Part shown: positions 25,500 to 33,681 of the stretch, piece by piece
How positions within the stretch are numbered: position 1 is the stretch's first letter
Layout: each line of letters starts with the position of its first letter
The notes under the pieces: generated by a model
The model's input: the letters and a program-made list of their open reading frames with translations, nothing else
The model's database searches: none
What the model was told of the DNA's origin: nothing
NCBI GenBank assembly: GCA_001769805.1
Contig: MEPO01000002.1
Span: 1-64,000 of the forward strand
Direction of reading: 5' to 3'
Origin: Bdellovibrionales bacterium GWA1_52_35
GTDB taxonomy: Bacteria; Bdellovibrionota; UBA1018
Length of the DNA stretch: 64,000 nt
Made by a program: the position numbers and the translations under genes

Positions 25500-27209
25500 A
25501 TGTCAGCTCAACGGGACAAATCCCATCCGGCGGTTCAGTTCAGGCAGGTGCCGATCGTCAGGGGTCCTCTGGATCAATTTGAGATCATGCGGCCGGAAGT
25601 TCTTTCTTCTGTAGTTCAAAAGACCTATGGGGGTTATCAAAATGGTAATTATGATCTGATTCTCGGGCAGGCGCTCTACCAGGAGCGTTTTCGGCTGAAG
25701 CGTTTCCGGCCGAATGTGTTTTCGAAGGTTCGGAAAAAAAAAGACGAAGCGCTCTGGCGGGAAGTGCAGGGCGCCCTGCTCAGGCCCTCGACGGAAGTCG
25801 CGCGTCCCGAATTGCTGCAGAAGGTATTGGGTCATTACGCCGAAGAGATCGGAGGCCACTTTGATCCCGCGGTTTACCGGTTCGCGGTGAATCTGGTTCC
25901 TCTGGGGTTGAGCTGGATGTTGAATGCAGCCAGCGTGAGGCGTTTCCTTCCCTGGGGATTGACGCAGTCTCTGGAATCGAGGATGCGCATCTACGGTGAA
26001 GTCGGGCACCTCAAGAAATTGGCTCAAAAAGGCACGATCCTGCTGGTCCCCACGCACCAGAGCAATCTTGACAGCGTGCTGATCGGGTATCTGATTTACC
26101 TGATGCAGTTGCCGCCTTTTGCCTACGGCGCAGGTCTCAATCTTTTTTCGAACCCGGTCCTCAGCTTCTTTATGGGCAATCTTGGCGCCTATACGGTCGA
26201 TCGGCAAAAATCGAACGAAGTTTATAAAAACGTTCTGAAGAACTACAGTGCCGAGATTCTGCAACGAGGCGTGCACTCGATCTTCTTCCCCGGAGGGGGG
26301 CGGGCCCGCAGCGGAGCCATCGAAAGCAAAGTGAAGCTGGGCCTTCTGGGGACAGCGCTCGATGCACAGCTGGACAATCTTCTCGCCGGCGCACCCAAAC
26401 CGAACGTTTATATTGTACCGATGACGATCAGTTTTCATTGCGTACTCGAGGCGGCCTCGCTGATTGAAGACTATCTGGCTGAAGCCGGGAAACACCGCTA
26501 CATCATCATGGATGATGAATCATGGCAGCCAACCAAAGTTGCCCGGTTCTTCTGGAAGTTCTTTTCTTCCCAGAGTGCAATCACCGCCAGGATCGGAAGG
26601 CCTCTGGATGTTTTTGGAAACTTCGTGGATGAAGAAGGCCGCTCTCTGGGGCCTAACGGTACGGTCATTGACCCGAAGTTGTGGCTGACCACGGGCGGGC
26701 AGCTCCGGCGGGAGCCGCAACGAGACCGGGAGTATACGAAAGAGCTTGGCAAAAAAATCGTCGAGAGGTTTCACCGCGAAAATACGATTCTGACATCTCA
26801 GCTTGCCGCCTTCGCTTTTTTTGAGACTTTGCGAAAAAAATATTCCGATCTGGATGTTTACCGGTTCCTGCGGCTTTCGCTTCCGCAGCGCTCACTTCAT
26901 TACGATGAGTTCCTGCCGAAAGCCGAAGAGTATCGTCGCAAAGTGCGGGAACTTGAGGAGCAGCGCAAAGTTTACCTGAGCGAAGAGCTGAAGGCCGTCT
27001 CCACAGATGAGTGGTTAAAGGATGGCGTTCGCCAGCTCGGTTTGCTGCACGACAACACCGTTATGCGGATTCAGGACGGCGTGATTTTCACGGAAGACAT
27101 GAATTTGCTTTATTATTACCGCAACCGCCTGTCGGGCTATGGCATGTCGCTTTTAGCCGAAGGGCAGATTGGACCAGGAAAAGATGACAGCAAGGGCTTT
27201 TTGGTTTGA
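25500..27209 (+). CDS. plsB: Glycerol-3-phosphate acyltransferase (PlsB-like)
   Basis: A 569-aa acyltransferase. The central domain has the HX4D motif in THQSNLDSVL, the second block GAYTVDRQ, the third block IFFPGGGRARSG (PlsB-like GGRxRxG rather than the PlsC FPEGTR), and a later VPMTISF block, in the correct order. It is shorter than E. coli PlsB (about 800 aa). It would form lysophosphatidate from glycerol-3-phosphate and acyl donors at the inner membrane. The next gene, gpsA, makes its substrate and overlaps its 3' end by 26 bp, which strongly supports the assignment. Confidence 0.85.
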   Translation: MSAQRDKSHPAVQFRQVPIVRGPLDQFEIMRPEVLSSVVQKTYGGYQNGNYDLILGQALYQERFRLKRFRPNVFSKVRKKKDEALWREVQGALLRPSTEVARPELLQKVLGHYAEEIGGHFDPAVYRFAVNLVPLGLSWMLNAASVRRFLPWGLTQSLESRMRIYGEVGHLKKLAQKGTILLVPTHQSNLDSVLIGYLIYLMQLPPFAYGAGLNLFSNPVLSFFMGNLGAYTVDRQKSNEVYKNVLKNYSAEILQRGVHSIFFPGGGRARSGAIESKVKLGLLGTALDAQLDNLLAGAPKPNVYIVPMTISFHCVLEAASLIEDYLAEAGKHRYIIMDDESWQPTKVARFFWKFFSSQSAITARIGRPLDVFGNFVDEEGRSLGPNGTVIDPKLWLTTGGQLRREPQRDREYTKELGKKIVERFHRENTILTSQLAAFAFFETLRKKYSDLDVYRFLRLSLPQRSLHYDEFLPKAEEYRRKVRELEEQRKVYLSEELKAVSTDEWLKDGVRQLGLLHDNTVMRIQDGVIFTEDMNLLYYYRNRLSGYGMSLLAEGQIGPGKDDSKGFLV

Positions 27210-28203
27210 TTCGACTGTTGCCGTAATTGGAGCAGGGGCTTGGGGAACTGTACTCGCCAACTTGCTGGCGAAAAACTGCCGAGAGGTTCGGCTCTGGTGC
27301 CGTGATGAAGAGCAGGCACGTGCGATGACGACCACACGAGTGAACGCAAAGTACCTGCCTGACCTGACAATTGATCCCAAGGTCCGCGTTTTTGCCGAAA
27401 TGGAACGGATATTCGAGTCGAGGATCGGAGCCGTTATCTGGGCCTTGCCCTCGTATGCCTGTCGCGACCGGATGCGGGAAGCTGCGCGGTTTTTCCGGGG
27501 AGACGAGTTTCTTTTTCATGCCACCAAGGGGGTTGAGAAAGGCACTCTCAAACGCGTTTCTGAAATTTTGAAGGAGGAACTGCCTTGCGCGAGAATTGGT
27601 GTGATCAGCGGGCCCAATCTTGCGGTCGAAATTGCTCGCGGCGATCCGTCGGCAACCGTGATTGCCTCTCATTTTGATGAGGTGACTGAGGCAGGGGTGA
27701 CTCTGCTCGCCAATGAAATGTTCCGTGTTTACAGCTCGTACGATGTGATCGGTGTGGAATGGGCGGGAGCACTGAAAAATATTCTCGCGGTCGCAGGCGG
27801 GGCTGTGGAAGGTTTGAATATGGGGGGGAACGCCCGCGCCATGCTGATCACCCGGGGCCTGGCTGAAATCGCACGCTTCGGAGTCGCCATGGGAGCGAAG
27901 GCGCACACGTTCACCGGTCTAGCAGGACTGGGTGATTTGCTGGCCACTTCAGGCAGTCCGCTGAGCCGCAATTTCAGAACCGGCTTTCGGCGGGCCCAGG
28001 GTGAGAAGCTGGAAGAAATTTTGGCGAACCTCGGTGGTGTTGCCGAGGGCGTACGCATGGCCGCAATTGTGCGGGCAGCCGCTCAGGAGCGGAAAATCAG
28101 CATGCCCTTGAGTGAGGGCGTGCAGCGGTTCCTTGAGGGTAGTGTGGATGTTCACGAGGGCATCCGGGTATTGATGGCCCGCCCGATGGGGCGCGAATAT
28201 TGA
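27184..28203 (+). CDS. gpsA: NAD(P)-dependent glycerol-3-phosphate dehydrogenase
   Basis: A 339-aa enzyme reducing dihydroxyacetone phosphate to sn-glycerol-3-phosphate for phospholipid synthesis. It has the N-terminal dinucleotide motif GAGAWGTVLANLLA, the FHATKGVEKGTL region, SGPNLAVEIARGDPSATV, the catalytic Lys segment EWAGALKNILAVAGG and GLAGLGDLLATSGSPLSRN. ATG 27184 precedes the Rossmann fold; a longer start at 27169 is also possible. The start lies within the end of the plsB-like gene. A 7-G run occurs at 27832-27838. Confidence 0.95.
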   Translation: MTARAFWFDSTVAVIGAGAWGTVLANLLAKNCREVRLWCRDEEQARAMTTTRVNAKYLPDLTIDPKVRVFAEMERIFESRIGAVIWALPSYACRDRMREAARFFRGDEFLFHATKGVEKGTLKRVSEILKEELPCARIGVISGPNLAVEIARGDPSATVIASHFDEVTEAGVTLLANEMFRVYSSYDVIGVEWAGALKNILAVAGGAVEGLNMGGNARAMLITRGLAEIARFGVAMGAKAHTFTGLAGLGDLLATSGSPLSRNFRTGFRRAQGEKLEEILANLGGVAEGVRMAAIVRAAAQERKISMPLSEGVQRFLEGSVDVHEGIRVLMARPMGREY

Positions 28204-28216
28204 AACGACAGACTTC

Positions 28217-28501
28217 ATGGACTTTGCTGTCGAATACCTGCTGAGCTTTCTCCAGGATGAATTCCGGAATGAACCCGAGATCAGGATTCGGGTCCACCAG
28301 CGTTCAGTGACGCTACGGAGTCCCGATTTGCTCCAGGATTACGATCCGGAGACCAGCAATCTCCATACCCTGACCGGCGTGGATGTACGGGTACGGAGCC
28401 GGGAGTATTTCTTTCCGTCGGAGTGGGCACAGGGTCCGGCAAGGCGCAACGTCGATCAGCTGGTGCTTGAAATCCGCGAATTTCTGCAGCGGGAAGCCTG
28501 A
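28217..28501 (+). CDS. Small hypothetical protein
   Basis: A 94-aa acidic soluble protein 13 bp after gpsA, probably on the same transcript. It contains a FLQDEFRNEPEIRIRV helix-strand and ends in an amphipathic helix (VDQLVLEIREFLQREA). No signal peptide, metal motif or known family is visible. The codon usage matches its neighbours and it fits the gap exactly, which is the main reason for calling it. The convergent hpt gene ends 12 bp downstream. Confidence 0.55.
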   Translation: MDFAVEYLLSFLQDEFRNEPEIRIRVHQRSVTLRSPDLLQDYDPETSNLHTLTGVDVRVRSREYFFPSEWAQGPARRNVDQLVLEIREFLQREA

Positions 28502-28513
28502 TTAATTAAGAGA

Positions 28514-29047
28514 TCAGTTCGGGTACTTCAAATAATAGATATCGGGAAGATTGCGGCAGTGTTCTTCCAGGTCCAGACCGTAACCGATCAGGAACTGGTC
28601 ATCGATTTTTTTTCCGACGTATTTCACCGGCACTTCGACTACCCGTTTGGCTGATTTGTCGAGTAAAGTGATGATTTCCAGAGAGTTCGGGCCCGCGGCC
28701 TTCAGGCGCTCATAAAGAAACTTGAGTGTGCGACCGCTATCAATGATCTCTTCGACGATGAGCACGTCTTTGCCCCGGATATCCATCTGGATATCTTTGA
28801 GAATGGTGACAGTTCCGCTGGAGGTGCGTGCTTTGCCATAACTGGAGAGGCGGACAAAATCGATTTCGTTATCGACCTTGAGGAGCCGCACGAGATCAGC
28901 GACGAAAATCAGGGCGCCCTTAAGGACGGCTACGAGCAGGACCTGTTTGCCTTCGTAATCCGCATTGATGCGGTTTGCAAGCGACTGGACCGCTGCATCG
29001 ATTTCATGCCGGTTCAGGTATTTCGTAAAATTTTTATCATCAAACAT
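28514..29047 (-). CDS. hpt: Hypoxanthine phosphoribosyltransferase
   Basis: A 177-aa purine-salvage enzyme that makes IMP or GMP from hypoxanthine or guanine and PRPP. It has the PRPP-binding motif VLIVEEIIDSGRTLKFL (usually EDIIDTG; here EEIIDSG), the flexible loop RLSSYGKARTSSG and the C-terminal base-contact segment VGYGLDLEEHCRNLPDIY-like. Length is normal for HPRT. The start has a GGGGG ribosome site. It is followed on the same strand by nothing further; upstream on the strand is the SCP2-like gene with a 16-bp gap. Confidence 0.95.
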   Translation of the reverse strand: MFDDKNFTKYLNRHEIDAAVQSLANRINADYEGKQVLLVAVLKGALIFVADLVRLLKVDNEIDFVRLSSYGKARTSSGTVTILKDIQMDIRGKDVLIVEEIIDSGRTLKFLYERLKAAGPNSLEIITLLDKSAKRVVEVPVKYVGKKIDDQFLIGYGLDLEEHCRNLPDIYYLKYPN

Positions 29048-29063
29048 CCGGGAACCCCCTGTT

Positions 29064-29546
29064 TCAATTTCTGAGATTTTTTAAAACGTCCTTGATTGCG
29101 CTGATTCCGCTGAGGCCAAGCGCCGCGAGTTGCCCCGCGAACTGCTGTCCACCAGTTGCAATCACGCCCAAGTAGCCTTTGCTGAATAGATCAAAAAAAC
29201 CAATTTTGGTTTTCAAGGAAATGCGGAAGTTCGCGTCTGGCGAGGTGATCAGCTTGAGAAGATTGACGCCAATCGCGCCGATCTCCTGGGTAGGATCATT
29301 CAGGATCTGTTCGGCTGCGAGTGGTGTCAGTGTAAATTCAATATCCGGCTTCGGGGCGGCGCCGCTGCGAACGTCATTTTTGCCTGCAGCGCGGGTGAAA
29401 TAAAATTGTTCGACCAGTTCTCCGCCACTCGTTTGCACGGTCAGCTGAATCTCGGCACCATCGGCAATGGATTTGGCAGCTTGGTTGGCAATGTCGCGTG
29501 CGAAATATTCAGCAAAACGCTGCGTTAGGGTTGCCGGAATGTCCAT
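29064..29546 (-). CDS. SCP2 sterol-transfer-like domain protein
   Basis: A 160-aa protein whose order of features (N-terminal amphipathic helix, GAEIQLTVQTSGGELVEQFYF, then PKPDIEFTLTPLAAEQILND and a hydrophobic groove segment) resembles SCP2-like lipid-binding domains. It ends with a Gly/Ala-rich hydrophobic stretch. SCP2 domains carry hydrophobic ligands; the ligand here is unknown. It lies between tatA and hpt on the minus strand with short spacers, probably one transcript tatA-SCP2-hpt. The assignment rests on pattern only. Confidence 0.5.
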   Translation of the reverse strand: MDIPATLTQRFAEYFARDIANQAAKSIADGAEIQLTVQTSGGELVEQFYFTRAAGKNDVRSGAAPKPDIEFTLTPLAAEQILNDPTQEIGAIGVNLLKLITSPDANFRISLKTKIGFFDLFSKGYLGVIATGGQQFAGQLAALGLSGISAIKDVLKNLRN

Positions 29547-29590
29547 TTAAGCAATTTGCCGCGCCTGAAAAGGATTTGCAATAGCTGGAT

Positions 29591-29842
29591 TCAGGTGGAT
29601 TTAGTCGTATCGACAGTTCCGGCAGGAGAGGCCGGGCTTGCAGCGGCAGGAGCAGGTTGCGCAGAACTTGCCTTGGCTTCGTCGATCCTTCGGAATTTCG
29701 CCTCTTCCACGCCCGAAATAGCGTCCTTGAAGTTCCTGATCGCCTTGCCTAAAGTATTGCCTAACTCTGGAAGTCGACGGGGGCCGAAAATGAGGAGTAC
29801 GATGCCTAAGATCAGAATGTGTTCGCCAGAAATTCCAAACAT
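29591..29842 (-). CDS. tatA: Twin-arginine translocase subunit TatA
   Basis: An 83-aa TatA/TatE-type protein: a short N-terminal transmembrane helix ([14 protein letters not shown]), the hinge [21 protein letters not shown] with the conserved Phe-Gly-Pro, an amphipathic helix and an Ala/Pro-rich charged tail. TatA forms the pore for export of folded proteins. tatB and tatC are not in the window. The start ATG shares the CATG palindrome (29840-29843) with the divergent methyltransferase start, so the two genes begin on the same four bases. Confidence 0.9.
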   Translation of the reverse strand: MFGISGEHILILGIVLLIFGPRRLPELGNTLGKAIRNFKDAISGVEEAKFRRIDEAKASSAQPAPAAASPASPAGTVDTTKST

Positions 29843-30554
29843 GCATTATTTATATCGATCTAGGCGTGCCGTGTCAATTTGCGTTTTAATGTTATTCCTA
29901 GGAATTTTTGCCGTCCGGCCTGGAAAGGCAGACCCAATTCATCCCTCGGGTACGAACGCCTATCAGAAGGTCACAGGAGCGAATCCTGAGGATGACCGCC
30001 AGAACTGGGATGGCATCTACCAGAAGGCCAAGAATCATTACGTTTATGGCAAGGAACCCGCCGCCTTTCTGAAGGAGAATATCGAACGGCTGGCACTTGG
30101 GCGAGCGTTGGACGTTGCTATGGGCGAGGGGCGTAACGCGGTGTATCTGGCCAAAAAAGGATTTAGAGTCGATGGTGTGGATTTTTCGGCAGTGGCTCTG
30201 CGAAAAGCCAAGCTTTTGGCTCGCGAAAATCGGGTCACGATCAATGCAATTTATGCAGATCTGAGCGCTTATCAGATCAAGCCTGAAACCTACGATCTGG
30301 TGGTCAACATCAACTTTCTTCATAGAGGGTTCATTGAGCAGATCAAGAAGGGGCTGAGGCGGGGAGGATATGTGATTTTTGAAAATCCCACGGTGGATCA
30401 CCTGAAGCATGAGCCGGGACTGGTCAGGGCCTATCTGCTGGAAAAAGGCGAACTGAAGGAACTTTTCAAAGATTTTGAAATCCTGGTTTATCGTGAAACC
30501 GTGGACGACAAGGGGGCGGTGGCCAGTCTGATTGCGCGCAAACCCTTGCTTTAG
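29841..30554 (+). CDS. Class I SAM methyltransferase with an export signal
   Basis: A 237-aa protein. Residues 1-30 look like a signal peptide: a basic n-region YRSRRAVS, a hydrophobic core [12 protein letters not shown] and an AxA-like site near GKA. The SRRAVSI segment resembles a twin-arginine motif. The rest is a Rossmann methyltransferase of TehB/UbiE type: motif [15 protein letters not shown], motif [13 protein letters not shown], then [12 protein letters not shown] and [10 protein letters not shown]. No internal Met before motif I could give a cytosolic version, so an exported or membrane-anchored methyltransferase is implied, which is odd because S-adenosylmethionine is cytosolic. The frame is also open upstream through tatA, but that part is antisense and ignored. 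Confidence 0.7.
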   Translation: MHYLYRSRRAVSICVLMLFLGIFAVRPGKADPIHPSGTNAYQKVTGANPEDDRQNWDGIYQKAKNHYVYGKEPAAFLKENIERLALGRALDVAMGEGRNAVYLAKKGFRVDGVDFSAVALRKAKLLARENRVTINAIYADLSAYQIKPETYDLVVNINFLHRGFIEQIKKGLRRGGYVIFENPTVDHLKHEPGLVRAYLLEKGELKELFKDFEILVYRETVDDKGAVASLIARKPLL

Positions 30555-30596
30555 ATCATCCCAGGGGCTAAAGCAGAAGCACTCAGGGGGTCCTTT

Positions 30597-31064
30597 ATGA
30601 AATTTTATTTTTTGATGATCAGCTTCACTCTACTCATGGCGACGACCGCTTTTGCAGCAAGAGATTACGATGTCACGGTATCCAGGACCTTCACCTCGGG
30701 AGATCCCCAGAGCGCTTTTTATACTTCGATTCAATGTAACATTCATCTGGGGCCGGATTATTTCGGGATTGAGCATCGGCGGCGGCTCGGCAATATAGAC
30801 AGTTCGGAAGCTGCTGAACTCAGGGTCGGGAATGCAGCAGACGTGAACCAGTGGATCACTGATGCGAAGCGCGGCCCGATCACAGGTGGTCCTGGTCAGC
30901 AGGGTGCGGCTCAGCTCTCTTATTTTGCCATTCAGAAGACGGTGAACGGTACCTTCTACGTCGATCTTAAATCCGAAGGGGCTTTGGTTCTCACCAATGC
31001 CTCTCCGCAGGCAGCACTTTTGATCAAGCTCCTCGACATCCACTGTCCCAGGCTTCCGAATTAG
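30597..31064 (+). CDS. Exported hypothetical protein
   Basis: A 155-aa protein with a clear signal peptide (MKFYFLMISFTLLMATTAFA, cleavage at AFA). The mature part has two Cys residues (SIQCNIHL and DIHCPRL) that may form a disulfide and a beta-rich pattern. No family is recognised. GGGGGT with TCC before the ATG gives a ribosome site. It sits between the exported methyltransferase and chrA on the plus strand with short gaps. Confidence 0.6.
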   Translation: MKFYFLMISFTLLMATTAFAARDYDVTVSRTFTSGDPQSAFYTSIQCNIHLGPDYFGIEHRRRLGNIDSSEAAELRVGNAADVNQWITDAKRGPITGGPGQQGAAQLSYFAIQKTVNGTFYVDLKSEGALVLTNASPQAALLIKLLDIHCPRLPN

Positions 31065-31084
31065 AACCAAGAGCAGACTTCTTG

Positions 31085-32239
31085 ATGATCCTCACCTTTG
31101 GCAGGCTTGGTCTCATTGGCTTTGGCGGACCGATTGCAGCAATTGCTCTCATGGAAGAGGAATTCTGTGTCCGTCGCAAATGGCTCAAACCTTCTGAATT
31201 TGCTGAGATCATCGCCATATGCAAATTGCTTCCAGGACCGATTTCCGTGCAGATGGCGATCGCCATTGGACGATTTCACTCCGGAGTGATGGGCGGAGTC
31301 CTTGCGGGGATCTCTTTCATATTTCCAGCTTTCCTGATGGTGCTTGGCCTCGGATATTTCTACGGGCAGTTTTCTACCACAGGCGGCTTGGGGGCAGCTT
31401 TTCAGGGAATGCAAGCTGCGGCGCTGGCGATCATCCTGCTCTCAGCCTGGCGCCTGGGGCAGCCCTATGCGCAAGAGCGCCTCGCCTGGGGGGTTGCCGT
31501 TCTTTCCGCCCTTTTCACATACTGGCAGCCCCGCTGGGAGCCTCTGATCATTCTCGGATTCGGTCTGCTTGGCGCGATCGTTTTCTCGAAGCCGTCTGAT
31601 TCACAGCCTGATTCGCAGCCTGACTCAACAAAGGACGAGGGCGGTGGCGGCCGGAGCCTTTTCGCGGTGGGAGGAGTGGGGACGGCGATCCTAGCGGCTG
31701 AATGGCCGCTTTTGGGCAAATTGTTCTGGGTTTGCTTCAAAGCCGGTGCTTTCGTTTTTGGAACTGGCTTGGCGATTGTTCCGATGCTGGAAGCGGATGT
31801 AGTTGCGCACTATCACTGGATTACGCATTCAGAATTCATGGATGCGCTGGCTATCGGCCAAGTCACACCCGGTCCGGTCGTGATTACCGCTACATTTATC
31901 GGTTTCAAAGCAGCAGGAATCCCTGGAGCCTTGATAGCAACACTGGGAATGTTTCTTCCGTCTTTCATTAACGTTCTGATCCTCGTTCCGCTGGTCTGGA
32001 ATCGGGTGAAAGGGACCCGGATCGCAGAAAATTTTTCAGCCTGGGCGATTCCGGCAGTGATCGGCGGAATTTTCGCCGCCGTGGTGAAACTTGGCTTCCT
32101 GACCTTGGATACCGGCGGTTCCATCATGATCTTCGCGCTGGGTCTTTCAGTTTTGATCTGGCGCAATCCACCGGCTTGGGCTGTGATTCCCTCTGCGGGG
32201 GGGCTGGGTTTTCTGCTCTTCCGTTTCCTGCACTTTTAG
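31085..32239 (+). CDS. chrA: Chromate transporter family protein (ChrA)
   Basis: A 384-aa membrane protein with the two homologous CHR domains of full-length ChrA. The first opens with FGRLGLIGFGGPIAAIALMEEEF and has LLPGPISVQMAIAIG; the second has AFVFGTGLAIVPMLEADVV and the matching QVTPGPVVITATFIG. About ten hydrophobic segments are visible, with a charged central linker (PSDSQPDSQPDSTKDE). The family exports chromate, though many members are annotated only by similarity. The ATG at 31085 (or TTG 31082) gives a slightly short N-terminus. The stop forms a TTAG overlap with the convergent transglutaminase-like gene. Confidence 0.88.
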   Translation: MILTFGRLGLIGFGGPIAAIALMEEEFCVRRKWLKPSEFAEIIAICKLLPGPISVQMAIAIGRFHSGVMGGVLAGISFIFPAFLMVLGLGYFYGQFSTTGGLGAAFQGMQAAALAIILLSAWRLGQPYAQERLAWGVAVLSALFTYWQPRWEPLIILGFGLLGAIVFSKPSDSQPDSQPDSTKDEGGGGRSLFAVGGVGTAILAAEWPLLGKLFWVCFKAGAFVFGTGLAIVPMLEADVVAHYHWITHSEFMDALAIGQVTPGPVVITATFIGFKAAGIPGALIATLGMFLPSFINVLILVPLVWNRVKGTRIAENFSAWAIPAVIGGIFAAVVKLGFLTLDTGGSIMIFALGLSVLIWRNPPAWAVIPSAGGLGFLLFRFLHF

Positions 32240-33681
32240 CGGGGCCGGGTCGGAATTGGACGAGGAGGCGAGATGGGACCTCCTGTCGGGCGGGGTGCCG
32301 GAGTTGTTGGTCCCGGAGCAGGTCCAAACGTCGGGCGTGGCCCAGATGTCGGACCCGCCGTTGGAAGAGGTATCGGATCAAATGTCGGACCCGCCGTTGG
32401 GCCGCCTGTCGGAAAAGATGTGGGTCGGGGTGTTGGTGTCCAGGTCGGAAAAGGCCACGGATTCGGCGATCCGGATGGAGAGCTTGAAGGCGATGGCCTG
32501 ACGGACGGAGCGGGTTCGACGGGGCGTGCATTCACACTCGGGTCGTCAGCTCCCCCGGGAACGAGCAGGTGCTTGCGGATCCAATCCATGTCCAACCACG
32601 GGTTCGCGTACTCTGTGGGCTTAAGGACAGAGTATGGCACCCACATGTAATCAGGCCAGGCATCCGAGTAGGCGCCGTCGCCCATTTTCCACGCGCCACC
32701 GACAAAGAAGTCGCCTTGGCGGGTGACGATCAGATTTCCGCTGGACTGGACCTTTCCATCAGGACCGAATACGACGGGGCCATCCAGCCACAGTTCCATT
32801 TTAAGAACTCTGGATTCGAAATGTTCGTTCGCTTCAAAATTGAAGGGTACTGTCAAAACCTCGGGCGTGACATCGTCCCGTGCCCAGTAAATTGTACTTG
32901 TCATCAAAATTCGGTAAACGTTTGGAGCTTGCGGGTCAGCACCCAGATAGTCCGACGGCTTGGGATATTCAAACTGATAACCGGGTACCGGTTGGTTCCA
33001 GACCTGATCTGTCGTGTAACGGTCAATCAGGACGCTCTGCTTGAGGCGACCCATGTAATTGGTGAGGACAAGAAAATACTGGTCCGGAACGGTGTCGTAA
33101 AGTTTTGGCGAACTGTAATCCGAACCCCAGTCGACGCGGTCACCAAAAAAATCAGCACTTACCTCCATGGCGGCTTCCGTCAAAAGTGCTTTCAAATCTG
33201 CAACATTGAATTCTATTCCATTGACGGTGACGTTGGACCTGGGTTCTTCAAAAAGGGCGGCCGCGGCCGACCAGCCATTGCAGTGGCCCCACCATGGTTG
33301 AATTTTCGGGACGGCACTTCCGTGATTGGCCACTTCCCAGCTTTGCGCATGAGTCCTTCCACCGCGAGCGGCATCGTATTTTCCGGCCGGACTCAGGCCC
33401 CCGGTATATTTTCCAGCTGCGATGCCATTCCCTCCGTAGGGCCACCAGAAGCCAGCCCAGGGAGTCGGGGAGGCCTTGCCGACAAGATGGTTGTTCACGA
33501 GGTAAGCAAAATTTTTCTCTCCTTGGACATCGCCGCCTTTCACATTGGGGTAGGGCCAGGAATCGGCTTCTGAAACCACTGGTTCACTCAGCTCATCGTC
33601 ACTGACATCGCCACAGGCGGAAATGCCGAAAGCCAGCAGGAGTAAAAGCAGGAGGGTCGAGACATTCTTAAAGAGGCTCAT
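32236..33681 (-). CDS. Transglutaminase-elicitor-like lipoprotein with Pro/Thr-rich tail
   Basis: A 481-aa lipoprotein. The signal peptide ends in ISAC (Cys23) with Gly at +2. Residues about 40-380 resemble the transglutaminase elicitor family, first known as oomycete GP42 and also present in bacteria: the catalytic-Cys segment is PWWGHCNGWSAAAALFE (Cys134). I could not place the His and Asp of the triad with confidence. The last ~100 residues are a low-complexity Pro/Thr/Gly tail with 12-residue repeat units; a 19-bp identical DNA repeat at 32346-32364 and 32382-32400 lies in it. Such tails often span cell wall or hold a protein off the surface. Its start overlaps the stop of the upstream exported protein (ATGA). 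Confidence 0.7.
   Translation of the reverse strand: MSLFKNVSTLLLLLLLAFGISACGDVSDDELSEPVVSEADSWPYPNVKGGDVQGEKNFAYLVNNHLVGKASPTPWAGFWWPYGGNGIAAGKYTGGLSPAGKYDAARGGRTHAQSWEVANHGSAVPKIQPWWGHCNGWSAAAALFEEPRSNVTVNGIEFNVADLKALLTEAAMEVSADFFGDRVDWGSDYSSPKLYDTVPDQYFLVLTNYMGRLKQSVLIDRYTTDQVWNQPVPGYQFEYPKPSDYLGADPQAPNVYRILMTSTIYWARDDVTPEVLTVPFNFEANEHFESRVLKMELWLDGPVVFGPDGKVQSSGNLIVTRQGDFFVGGAWKMGDGAYSDAWPDYMWVPYSVLKPTEYANPWLDMDWIRKHLLVPGGADDPSVNARPVEPAPSVRPSPSSSPSGSPNPWPFPTWTPTPRPTSFPTGGPTAGPTFDPIPLPTAGPTSGPRPTFGPAPGPTTPAPRPTGGPISPPRPIPTRPR

Noticed and set aside
25503-26495. A 330-aa minus-strand open frame
   Set aside because: It lies fully antisense to the plsB-like gene, whose motifs are clear, and its own composition (His, Arg, Gln rich) is that of a shadow frame.
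29556-29840. N-terminal extension of the methyltransferase
   Set aside because: It is antisense to tatA and has no similarity; the signal peptide begins at 29841.
32569-33573. A 334-aa plus-strand open frame
   Set aside because: Antisense to the transglutaminase-like lipoprotein, which has a lipobox and family motif.
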